DNA of 23,592 nucleotides from assembly GCA_964453155.1 (NCBI GenBank), contig CAYVQU010000077.1, forward strand, positions 1-23,592, written 5' to 3'. This document shows positions 1 to 6,098 of the stretch, one piece after another (the first letter of the stretch is position 1; every line of letters starts with the position of its first letter). The notes beneath the pieces are model-generated. The model saw only the letters and a program-made list of their open reading frames with translations. It ran no database searches and was not told where the DNA came from. The translations under genes and the position numbers were made by a program. Origin of the DNA: CAYVQU01 sp964453155. Lineage in GTDB: Bacteria; Chloroflexota; Anaerolineae; Anaerolineales; UBA11858.

Positions 1-7
1 ATAAGTA

Positions 8-89
8 GGCTCATCTGGAAAAAGTGTGCAGGTGACAGTCACTTTCAAAGCGATTGTTACCTTAATTGCACAGATTCACCAAATGAGCC
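8..89 (-). repeat. MITE-like palindromic repeat, copy 1
   Basis: An 82-bp element bounded by imperfect terminal inverted repeats (GGCTCATCTGG at 8-18 and CCAAATGAGCC at 79-89) around an internal inverted repeat (30-62). On the minus strand it aligns without gaps to 22862-22939: by hand count about 65 of 78 positions match. It lies downstream of the transporter ATPase gene, which ends at 138. The hairpin is followed on the minus strand by GCACAC and five T, so it could also stop transcription. No target-site duplication is obvious and no protein is encoded. Confidence 0.7.
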
Positions 90-137
90 AAAAAATCAAC
101 TAAGTGGATAACTCCCTAGGGGTTATTCGGTATATTG

Positions 138-902
138 TTAAGCTGAAATAATTGCGGCCCGCAACCGGCGTTCAAGTGCTGAGAACGCCGGGGTGTAACG
201 AATTTCTTCATCCCGTGGGCGTGGTAACTCAACAGCCATGTCCAGGCAGATTTGACCGGGGCGCGCCGTGAGCACGATGATGCGGTCAGCGAGATAAACC
301 GCTTCGGGGATGGAGTGGGTCACCATTAAGACCGTTTTACGATTAGCAACCCAAATCCGCAGCAGTTCGGAGGCCATTCGCTCGCGTGTTAGAGCATCGA
401 GCGCACCAAATGGTTCATCCAAGAGCAATACATCCGGATCATAAATTAAAGCCCGGGCAATCGCCACTCGTTGCGCCATCCCCCCTGATAAAGCCCGCGG
501 CAGCCAATTCTCAAATCCTGTCAGGCCAACCAGTTCAATCAAATCCAAGGCCTGGGCACGGGCTGTTTCACGGGGAAGCCCCTGAATCTCTAATGGAAGC
601 AGGATGTTTTCGATGACTGTCCGCCAGGGCATTAGATTGGGGTCTTGAAAGACGAGTCCCACCCGCCGCGACGGACCTTGCAGAGGGGTGCCCTCAAATT
701 GAACCTGTCCCTGCGTGGGGGGTAGCAACCCGGCTAAGATGCGCAACAGGGTGCTTTTCCCGCTTCCCGAAGGCCCCAGCACGCAGACAAATTTCTGCCG
801 CGCAATTTCAAAGTCGAGATTCTCCAGCGCCCGTAGACCCCCGGATTTATTTTCAAATACGGCGGAAAGTTTCTCGATGTTTAGGATTGGATCTGCACTC
901 AT
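138..902 (-). CDS. ABC transporter ATP-binding protein of the riboflavin importer operon
   Basis: This is the cytoplasmic ATPase that powers import through the permease encoded at 2007-2798. Walker A is GPSGSGKST (about residues 43-51), the signature is LSGGMAQR and Walker B is LLLDEPFGALD. At 254 residues it has the usual length for the nitrate/sulfonate/taurine-type (SsuB/TauB/ThiZ) ATPases. I chose the ATG at 902; a TTG three codons upstream (911) is also open but has no better ribosome site. The gene follows the binding-protein gene after 53 bases that contain an inverted repeat (917-924 with 940-947). It is the last gene of the operon. The substrate is inferred from the FMN riboswitch upstream; the ATPase alone would not reveal it. 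Confidence 0.9.
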   Translation of the reverse strand: MSADPILNIEKLSAVFENKSGGLRALENLDFEIARQKFVCVLGPSGSGKSTLLRILAGLLPPTQGQVQFEGTPLQGPSRRVGLVFQDPNLMPWRTVIENILLPLEIQGLPRETARAQALDLIELVGLTGFENWLPRALSGGMAQRVAIARALIYDPDVLLLDEPFGALDALTRERMASELLRIWVANRKTVLMVTHSIPEAVYLADRIIVLTARPGQICLDMAVELPRPRDEEIRYTPAFSALERRLRAAIISA

Positions 903-916
903 CAATTTCAAACCCA

Positions 917-947
917 GGAAAGCCAGTCCTGCCAGGAACGGCTTTCC
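917..947 (-). other. intercistronic inverted repeat (ribY-ATPase gap)
   Basis: GGAAAGCC at 917-924 pairs with GGCTTTCC at 940-947, with a small inner TCCT/AGGA helix. No T-run follows, so it is not a classical terminator. It could set the relative level of the ATPase or stabilise the upstream mRNA; this role is inferred. Confidence 0.5.
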
Positions 948-955
948 AAAATCTC

Positions 956-1951
956 TTATTCCTCAACAAACTTGTTGGTAAACGCGGCGTTCAAGTCCAG
1001 CGGTTCAGAGATGAGCCCCATGTTTAGCAAAACCGTTTGCATATTCTCCCATCCAGCGGGATCTGAGTAACCCAGCGGGTCAATTTGCCAGAGAGTGGCA
1101 TACCGTTCCATTTCACTTGTGCGATGGATATCATCGGCAAATGGAAGACCTTCAACATAGTTTTCGCTGTCCGCGTAGACTTCGGCTGGGTGAGTCGCAG
1201 CGTATTTTATCCCCCGCATGGTAGCCTGTACCATGCGGCGGACCAGATCGGGGTTGTCGCGGATGGTGGTTTCGTTTGTGATGATGCCATTGGCAACCAG
1301 GTGGGCGTGATCGGCCACCGAAATCACATTAACGTCATATCCTAAATCCTGAAGTTGATAGGGTTCATTATTGACATACACCACGGCAGCCTGAACCTGG
1401 TTGGCAGCAACAGCTTCGACCTGGTTGAAGCCAATCGATTCAAGGGTAACATCGCTTTCTTCCAGGCTAGCAGTATCCAATAGGGAGCGGAATCCGACAT
1501 AACTGGCCCCAAATAGCCCTGGTATGCCGATCTGTTTTCCAGCTAAATCATCGAGAGACACGATGCCTTGGTCCGTTTTGGATACGACTGCAATTGGGTA
1601 GTCTTGATACCAGGCCATGACATAGACCACGGGCAGACCTTCAGCCCGAGCCAGCAAAACCTGCTCTCCTGATGCCAACGAGAATTGAAGTTCATTGGCA
1701 GCCACCAAAGCAACCCCATCGGTCTCAAAGCTGTAATCGAATTCCAATTCCAGGCCGACTTCTTCATAAAATCCATTGTAGTCGGCCCCATAGAACGGAG
1801 CATACTGCACACTGGGGATATATCCCATCGGCAAACGAAGGTGGACCAACTCGCCCTCAGCCCCACTCCCAGCCCCATTTTGATTTCCATTGCACGCGAC
1901 CAAAATCATGATTGCCATGATCCCCAAGATCAAAATTCGACGAAATTTCAT
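956..1951 (-). CDS. ribY: riboflavin-type ABC transporter substrate-binding lipoprotein (NMT1/THI5-like)
   Basis: This is the extracytoplasmic binding protein of the importer. It starts with a lipoprotein signal (basic MKFRR, a hydrophobic stretch, then the lipobox LVAC with Cys at residue 20), followed by a Gly/Asn/Glu-rich linker. The mature domain opens with LPMGYIPSVQYAPFYGA, typical of the NMT1/THI5-like fold that binds pyrimidine- or flavin-like ligands. The length, 331 residues, is normal. AGGAGC lies just upstream of the ATG at 1951. It is the middle gene of permease - binding protein - ATPase. RibY proteins of Chloroflexota are the closest named family; riboflavin is assigned here because an FMN riboswitch controls the operon. 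A thiamine-precursor ligand is the main alternative. Confidence 0.85.
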   Translation of the reverse strand: MKFRRILILGIMAIMILVACNGNQNGAGSGAEGELVHLRLPMGYIPSVQYAPFYGADYNGFYEEVGLELEFDYSFETDGVALVAANELQFSLASGEQVLLARAEGLPVVYVMAWYQDYPIAVVSKTDQGIVSLDDLAGKQIGIPGLFGASYVGFRSLLDTASLEESDVTLESIGFNQVEAVAANQVQAAVVYVNNEPYQLQDLGYDVNVISVADHAHLVANGIITNETTIRDNPDLVRRMVQATMRGIKYAATHPAEVYADSENYVEGLPFADDIHRTSEMERYATLWQIDPLGYSDPAGWENMQTVLLNMGLISEPLDLNAAFTNKFVEE

Positions 1952-2006
1952 TTTAGCTCCTAAAAAATTAGTTGGTTAGTAGGATGGTTGGTTGCGAATC
2001 AACTAA

Positions 2007-2798
2007 CTAACTCTCAGATTCAACTTGCCAGGCCAATACGCGTTTCTCAATCAAATTTACAATTCCATAAATGCACAACGCCATTGTTACCAGGGTGAAC
2101 ACGGCTACAAAAACCAAGGCAGTGTCATACATCCCGCGGCCCACGTTGATTAAAAAACCCAACCCGCGATCTGCACCGACAAATTCACCAACCACCGCGC
2201 CGATGACGGCTAAGGTTGCCCCGATCCGCAAGCCGCCAAGAAAAACGGGCATCGCAGCCGGAATTTCAAGAAAACGTAAAATCTGCCAGCGGGTAGCCTG
2301 AAATGAGTGCATTAGGCTATACAAATCAGGGGAAACTGAGCGGACACCTACGATAATATTTACCAAGATGGGGAAAAAAACGATCAGGGCTGTGATCAAA
2401 ACCTTCGACAAAATTCCAGGCCCCAACCAGATGACGAGTAAGGGTGCAATTGCCACCACTGGAACCGATTGACTGGCAACAATATAGGGGGATAAAATCC
2501 GCTCTAGTCGCCGGGATTTAGCCAATAGATAACCCAATATTACCGCGGTGCCTAAGCCAAAGGTTAATCCAGCCAGTACTTCGCCCAGAGTCACCCCAAT
2601 ATGCCGCAACAGGCTGCCATCCTGGATTACTTCGAAAAAACGCGCCGCAACCAAACTCGGTGATGGCAAAATAAAGGCCGGGAAATTCCCCAAGCTGACG
2701 ATAACTTGCCACAACACCACGGCCCCCACAATGGAGAGGGGGACGAGATATTTATTTTGAATCTGCAGTGATCGCCCGGATTTATTGCGTTTCATCAT
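2007..2798 (-). CDS. ribX: riboflavin-type ABC transporter permease
   Basis: This is the membrane subunit of the importer, about 263 residues, of the BPD_transp_1 (SsuC/ThiX/TauC) type. A short basic N terminus (MMKRNKSGRS) is followed by a first membrane helix at about residues 18-36 and several more. The cytoplasmic loop around MHSFQATRWQILRFLEIP corresponds to the EAA motif that contacts the ATPase. I place the start at 2798 (or the adjacent ATG at 2795). An upstream TTG at 2867 is open, but it lies inside the terminator hairpin of the riboswitch and would code through a repeat. It is the first gene of the operon, and its leader holds the FMN riboswitch. Confidence 0.88.
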   Translation of the reverse strand: MMKRNKSGRSLQIQNKYLVPLSIVGAVVLWQVIVSLGNFPAFILPSPSLVAARFFEVIQDGSLLRHIGVTLGEVLAGLTFGLGTAVILGYLLAKSRRLERILSPYIVASQSVPVVAIAPLLVIWLGPGILSKVLITALIVFFPILVNIIVGVRSVSPDLYSLMHSFQATRWQILRFLEIPAAMPVFLGGLRIGATLAVIGAVVGEFVGADRGLGFLINVGRGMYDTALVFVAVFTLVTMALCIYGIVNLIEKRVLAWQVESES

Positions 2799-2808
2799 TC
2801 GATCTTGG

Positions 2809-2841
2809 AGACCTTCCAGGTTTCTGAAACCTGGAAGGTCT
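2809..2841 (-). repeat. 33-bp palindrome in the ribX leader
   Basis: Two perfect 16-base arms (2809-2824 and 2826-2841) are separated by one base. The palindrome lies between the riboswitch terminator and the ribX start codon. On the minus strand the second arm holds GGAAGG, the only Shine-Dalgarno-like stretch before the start, so a folded hairpin would hide it. It looks like a dispersed REP-type element. No T-run follows, so it is not itself a terminator. Confidence 0.7.
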
Positions 2842-2847
2842 GATTTC

Positions 2848-2878
2848 AAAAAAAGAAACCCCAACAATATGGGGCCTC
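2848..2878 (-). terminator. intrinsic terminator of the FMN riboswitch
   Basis: On the minus strand a 9-bp stem (GAGGCCCCA with TGGGGTTTC, two G-U pairs) with a 6-base loop is followed at once by seven T (2854-2848). It sits about 50 bases after the riboswitch and before ribX. AUGGGG (2902-2897) can pair with CCCCAU (2874-2869) in the first half of the stem, giving a candidate antiterminator. This is what transcriptional attenuation by FMN would need. Confidence 0.85.
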
Positions 2879-2927
2879 AAAAAATCACGGAAACATCCCC
2901 ATTTCTGGAAATTGCTACCGCTAAAAA

Positions 2928-3063
2928 CTTTCTTCCATCCGGACTGTACCGTCGGCCCCGGATTCTCACCGGATCATGCAGCCAGTAACTTGTTGGCCGC
3001 TCGCGGGCTAAACCTGTTAGTCAGGTCTTACCGCCGGTCGGGAATTGAACCCTGCCCCGAAAG
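2928..3063 (-). promoter_or_regulatory. FMN riboswitch (RFN element)
   Basis: Read on the minus strand, the region carries the conserved RFN blocks in order: GGGGCAGGG, ATTCCCGACCGGCGGT, a variable arm, GCCCGCGAGC, GGTGAGAATCCGGGGCCGAC and AGTCCGGATGGAAGA. The ends pair as CTTTC (3063-3059) with GAAAG (2932-2928), forming P1. In this family FMN binding normally shuts off flavin synthesis or uptake genes. Here the element precedes a terminator and an ABC importer operon, so flavin import is expected to stop when FMN is abundant. Confidence 0.95.
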
Positions 3064-3091
3064 TGATATTAAATTGTGACAAACAGGTGGT

Positions 3092-3120
3092 ATTATACAG
3101 GCGCATGATATCCTGGTCAA
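3092..3120 (-). promoter_or_regulatory. promoter of the riboflavin transporter operon
   Basis: On the minus strand, -35 TTGACC (3120-3115) and a perfect -10 TATAAT (3097-3092) are separated by 17 bases. Transcription would start near 3085, about 22 bases before the riboswitch. It is divergent from the infC promoter. Confidence 0.85.
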
Positions 3121-3155
3121 CGCATAAAAAACCACTAAATTCCAGGAGTGGGGCG

Positions 3156-3184
3156 TTGCCTTTAATGGCGGGTTATGGTATTAT
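3156..3184 (+). promoter_or_regulatory. promoter of infC-rpmI-rplT
   Basis: TTGCCT (3156-3161) and TATTAT (3179-3184) are 17 bases apart, giving a start near 3191. The roughly 50-base leader contains a small hairpin (GCCAG 3200-3204 with CTGGC 3210-3214) before the ribosome site of infC. Confidence 0.75.
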
Positions 3185-3241
3185 CCTGTCCGTTAAAATG
3201 CCAGAAAAGCTGGCTTTCTAGAGTAAGTAGAGGAGAAAAAC

Positions 3242-3763
3242 ATAAGCGCGACAGGTTTTCGCAGTAATAATCGCATCCGGGCCAAAGAGGTTCGCCTGAT
3301 TGGTGCGGATGGCACTAATCATGGTGTCGTCCCGATCCAAGAAGCTCGCCGTTTGGCCCAAGAAGCCTCCTTAGACTTGGTTGAAGTGGCTCCCAACGCC
3401 AAACCACCAGTCTGTCGAGTGATGGACGTAGGTAAATATATCTACGAACGCAAGAAAAAAGAGCGCGAGGCTCGCAAACAGCAGTCCAAGATCGAGATCA
3501 AAGAGATCCGCTTGCGCCCCAAAACAAGTGAACATCACCGGGGCTTCAAAGTGCGCGATGCCCGTAAATGGCTCAAACAAGGCAAAAAAGTAAAGGTCCG
3601 TATTCGCTTCCGCGGTCGTGAAATTCACTACCCGGAAATCGCCCTCGAGGACTTGCGAGAAATCGCAGAAGAACTCAAAGATGTGGGCGTGATCGAATAT
3701 GCCCCCTCGCGCGAAGGTCGCACCATGTTGATGGTTTTGGCCCCCGCCAAAGATACAAAGTAA
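3242..3763 (+). CDS. infC: translation initiation factor IF-3
   Basis: IF-3 binds the 30S subunit, checks the start codon and keeps the subunits apart. The protein shows the N-terminal domain (NNRIRAKEVRLIGADG, then VPIQEARRLAQ), the Lys/Arg-rich linker helix (IYERKKKEREARKQQ) and the C-terminal domain (SKIEIKEIRLRP, FRGREIHYPEIA). No ATG, GTG or TTG precedes this conserved N terminus: the frame closes upstream at TAA 3224-3226. The only candidate with a ribosome site (AGAGGAG at 3229-3235, 6 bases away) is ATA at 3242, giving 173 residues, a normal IF-3 length. Non-standard start codons are known for infC and allow IF-3 to limit its own synthesis. A TTG at 3353 would delete most of the N-terminal domain. 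First gene of an operon with L35 and L20. Confidence 0.93.
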   Translation: MSATGFRSNNRIRAKEVRLIGADGTNHGVVPIQEARRLAQEASLDLVEVAPNAKPPVCRVMDVGKYIYERKKKEREARKQQSKIEIKEIRLRPKTSEHHRGFKVRDARKWLKQGKKVKVRIRFRGREIHYPEIALEDLREIAEELKDVGVIEYAPSREGRTMLMVLAPAKDTK

Positions 3764-3824
3764 GTCAGTTCTCCTAACTGGTAAGCTGACCTACAATCTA
3801 AACAAGTTAATCCCCGCTAACTTC

Positions 3825-3851
3825 CAGGGGCGACGTTTGGTGTCGCCCCTG
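3825..3851 (+). promoter_or_regulatory. hairpin between infC and rpmI
   Basis: CAGGGGCGAC (3825-3834) and GTCGCCCCTG (3842-3851) form a perfect 10-bp stem with a 7-base loop, 34 bases before the rpmI start. No T-run follows. In other bacteria ribosomal protein L20 binds RNA structures in this operon to repress rpmI-rplT; a comparable role here is inferred from position only. Confidence 0.5.
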
Positions 3852-3885
3852 ATTACGCGGTAAATAAAGTGAGAGGAGTTTCGTC

Positions 3886-4158
3886 GTGCCTCGAAAATCG
3901 ACAAAAACTGGTAAGTATAAACTCAAGACCCATAAAGCAACCGCCAAGCGTTTCCGCCTGACGGGCACTGGGAAATTGGTCCGCACTAAGGGTGGCAAGA
4001 GCCACTTCCGCCGCCGGACCTCCAAGCGAACGAAAGCGAAATTCACAACCATGATCCCCGTCGCGGGCAGTGGTTTCCAGAAACGCATTCGCCGCCTGGC
4101 TCCCTATATGTCCAAATACAAGGCCAACCCGAACGCTCGGAGTGGTAAGTCTAAGTAA
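3886..4158 (+). CDS. rpmI: 50S ribosomal protein L35
   Basis: Small basic protein of the large ribosomal subunit. The family core is clear: KLKTHKATAKRFRLTGTGKL, then KSHFRRRTSKRTK and a final RRLAPYM. Translation starts on GTG 3886 with AGAGGAG (3872-3878) 7 bases upstream. At 90 residues it is longer than the usual 65 or so: about nine extra residues precede the core (MPRKSTKTGKYK) and about sixteen follow it (SKYKANPNARSGKSK). The second gene of infC-rpmI-rplT. Confidence 0.93.
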   Translation: MPRKSTKTGKYKLKTHKATAKRFRLTGTGKLVRTKGGKSHFRRRTSKRTKAKFTTMIPVAGSGFQKRIRRLAPYMSKYKANPNARSGKSK

Positions 4159-4195
4159 TTCCAATTCTAGTTGCGGCTGTTGGGTGTATGCAACG

Positions 4196-4212
4196 GGTCG
4201 TCTTGAACGACC
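4196..4212 (+). promoter_or_regulatory. hairpin in the rpmI-rplT gap
   Basis: GGTCGT (4196-4201) pairs with ACGACC (4207-4212) over a 5-base loop. Flanking TTGGGTG (4180-4186) can pair with CGCCCAG (4215-4221) allowing wobble pairs, so a longer branched structure is possible just before the rplT ribosome site. Possible autoregulatory site for L20; inferred. Confidence 0.4.
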
Positions 4213-4242
4213 GGCGCCCAGGGGTTCGCAGGAGAGATAGTA

Positions 4243-4590
4243 ATGGCTCGTGTAAAAACAGGTTTCACCCGTCGTAGACGACACAAAAAAGTATTAAAAC
4301 TCACCAAAGGCCAATTTGGCGCTCGTTCCCGCACTTACCGGCGGGCAAATGAGGCCATGCTGAAGAGCCTCTGGTATGCTTATCGCGACCGCCGCACCCG
4401 CAAACGCGACTTGCGCCGTTTGTGGATCGCGCGTATCAATGCGGCCGCTCGGCTGAATGGGACCACCTACAGCCGCCTCATTCACGGCATGAAGAAAGCC
4501 GAGATTGTGATCAATCGCAAGATGCTGGCCGACCTGGCCGTCCGCGATCCCAAAGCTTTCACCGCTGTGGTCGAAAAAGCGATCGGCTAA
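4243..4590 (+). CDS. rplT: 50S ribosomal protein L20
   Basis: A 115-residue basic protein that binds 23S rRNA early in 50S assembly and represses its own operon in several bacteria. The family pattern is complete: MARVKTGFTRRRRHKKVLKL, then GARSRTYRRANEAMLKSLWYAYRDRR, RLWIARINAAAR and a C-terminal helix. GGAG (4231-4234) lies 8 bases before the ATG. Last gene of the operon; a strong terminator follows. Confidence 0.97.
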   Translation: MARVKTGFTRRRRHKKVLKLTKGQFGARSRTYRRANEAMLKSLWYAYRDRRTRKRDLRRLWIARINAAARLNGTTYSRLIHGMKKAEIVINRKMLADLAVRDPKAFTAVVEKAIG

Positions 4591-4609
4591 ACGACTCTCA
4601 CGCGAAATC

Positions 4610-4658
4610 GAACCCCGGAAACTTAAGGTTCTGTGAACCCAGTTTCCGGGGTTCTTTG
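4610..4658 (+). terminator. terminator after rplT
   Basis: GAACCCCGGAAACT (4610-4623) and AGTTTCCGGGGTTC (4641-4654) form a perfect 14-bp stem over a 17-base loop, followed by TTTG. It begins 19 bases after the rplT stop codon. Confidence 0.8.
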
Positions 4659-4687
4659 ATTCTGGCCCACCCTGCACAGCAAGCGCG

Positions 4688-4716
4688 TTGACGGTGTGGA
4701 ATCGCCATGCTACAAT
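4688..4716 (+). promoter_or_regulatory. promoter giving a leaderless macro-domain transcript
   Basis: TTGACG (4688-4693) and TACAAT (4711-4716) are 17 bases apart. The expected start, 7 bases past the -10 box, is the A of the ATG at 4723, so the mRNA would have no leader. Confidence 0.75.
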
Positions 4717-4722
4717 CGAATC

Positions 4723-5289
4723 ATGAGCCAGATTCTCAGGGAAAAAATCTTCCCCAGTGGTCAACAACTCCAAATCGTCCAGGGTGATATTACCCAAGAA
4801 AATGTGGATGGGATTGTGAACGCTGCCAACGCCCATTTACAGCACGGCGGCGGGGTCGCGGGGATCATCTCCCGCAAAGGCGGACCCGAAATTCAACAGG
4901 AATCCGATCAATGGGTGCGGGACCACGGTCCGGTGAGTCACGCGGCCCCCGCGTTTACCAAGGGCGGTCAGTTGCCTTGTAAATACGTCATCCACGCCGT
5001 GGGACCGATTTGGGGTTCTGGCGATGAGGACCAAAAACTTGCCGCCGCGGTGACCGGCTCCCTCGAAGTCGCTGCTGAACTCGAACTTAAATCGATTGCC
5101 CTGCCCGCCATCTCCACCGGCATTTTTGGCTTCCCCAAAGACCGCGCCGCAAACATCATTTTCACCGCGGTTAACAATTATTTCATAGAAAACCTAACGA
5201 ATACCCTCGAGATGGTCCGTATAACCTTGTTTGACCAACCCACCGTGGATGTTTTTCTATCCGTCTGGGATGCATCGCTCAACCCCTAA
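4723..5289 (+). CDS. macro-domain protein (ADP-ribose binding/hydrolysing)
   Basis: A single-domain macro protein of 188 residues. The hallmark ligand-binding segment is VDGIVNAANAHLQHGGGVAG (about residues 28-47), with KYVIHAVGPIW and LPAISTGIFGFPKDRAA further on. Such proteins bind ADP-ribose and often remove it from proteins, nucleic acids or O-acetyl-ADP-ribose; which reaction applies here cannot be told. I chose ATG 4723 rather than the open GTG at 4696, because the promoter boxes cover that earlier stretch and no ribosome site is present. First gene of a three-gene cluster; the RNA methyltransferase gene follows after 17 bases. No DarT-like toxin gene is adjacent. Confidence 0.88.
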   Translation: MSQILREKIFPSGQQLQIVQGDITQENVDGIVNAANAHLQHGGGVAGIISRKGGPEIQQESDQWVRDHGPVSHAAPAFTKGGQLPCKYVIHAVGPIWGSGDEDQKLAAAVTGSLEVAAELELKSIALPAISTGIFGFPKDRAANIIFTAVNNYFIENLTNTLEMVRITLFDQPTVDVFLSVWDASLNP

Positions 5290-5306
5290 TCTTTCACCCC
5301 AACCTC

Positions 5307-6098
5307 ATGCTTACCTCGACCAAGAATTCTCGCATCCAACACATTCGTAAATTGCAAGCGAATGCCCGGGCGCGCAAAAATGAGGGCTTGTTTGTCGTGG
5401 AAGGGATCCGATTGGTAGAAGAACTGCTCAACACCAAATGGTGGCCCGAGTTGGTTATATATACCGAAGATGTCGGGGATCGTGGCAACGAAATTTTGGC
5501 TGGATTTCAATCTCATAATATTGAAACCTATCCCGTTGCCACCCATGTGATGCAGGCTGCCAGCGATACCCAGGCTCCCCAGGGAATTTTGGCCGTAGTG
5601 CCTATTCAACAGCTTGAATTTCCAGAAAAACTGACGTTTATATTGATCCCCGATGGCGTGCGCGATCCGGGAAATTTAGGCACGATATTGCGGACGGCTC
5701 TGTCTGCGGGAGTTGAAGCGGTGCTGCTGCCCCCAGGGTCGGTTGATCCGTTCTCGCCAAAGGTCCTCCGGGCGGGGATGGGTGCGCATTTCAGGCTGCC
5801 GATCCACCGCATGCCCTGGGATGAAATTGCGGCCTGTTTAGGTGGGATTCCCCTATTTCTGGCTGATTCTGCCAGTGGGCAAAACCTCTACATATCTGAT
5901 TTTGAATCTCCGGTGGGCTTGATTATCGGTAGCGAGGCGGCTGGGGCTGGTGAATCCGCCCAAAAATTGGCCACCCACCAGGTTCACATCCCCATGCCGG
6001 GGCCAACTGAATCCCTTAATGCTGCGGTCGCCGCTTCAATTTTGATGTTTGAAGTCGTTCGCCAGCGCCAATCCCCAATCTCCGGTCTCGAATCATGA
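5307..6098 (+). CDS. TrmH/SpoU-family RNA 2'-O-methyltransferase
   Basis: A SPOUT-fold enzyme that uses SAM to methylate a ribose 2'-OH in rRNA or tRNA. The N-terminal substrate-binding region (about residues 1-105) contains KNEGLFVVEGIRLVEELL. The catalytic part has motif 1 DGVRDPGNLGTILRTA (about 116-131, with the conserved Asn and Arg), motif 2 GLIIGSEAAGAG and motif 3 IPMPGPTESLNAAVAAS with the cofactor-binding knot. The 263-residue length is normal for the TsnR/RlmB group; the target nucleotide cannot be assigned. No ribosome site is evident, so translation may be coupled to the macro gene 17 bases upstream. Its stop overlaps the next start (ATGA at 6095-6098). Confidence 0.9.
   Translation: MLTSTKNSRIQHIRKLQANARARKNEGLFVVEGIRLVEELLNTKWWPELVIYTEDVGDRGNEILAGFQSHNIETYPVATHVMQAASDTQAPQGILAVVPIQQLEFPEKLTFILIPDGVRDPGNLGTILRTALSAGVEAVLLPPGSVDPFSPKVLRAGMGAHFRLPIHRMPWDEIAACLGGIPLFLADSASGQNLYISDFESPVGLIIGSEAAGAGESAQKLATHQVHIPMPGPTESLNAAVAASILMFEVVRQRQSPISGLES

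Noticed and set aside
2799..2867. Upstream extension of the permease gene to TTG 2867
   Set aside because: It would code through the riboswitch terminator and a palindrome; a normal-length permease starts at 2798.
3371..3628. Minus-strand frame inside infC, and similar long frames opposite rplT, TPL and rtcB
   Set aside because: Shadows of strongly coding genes; no family motifs or ribosome sites.
4723..5289. Macro-domain gene as a DarG-type antitoxin
   Set aside because: No DarT-like partner is adjacent and the protein lacks the extra C-terminal domain of DarG.
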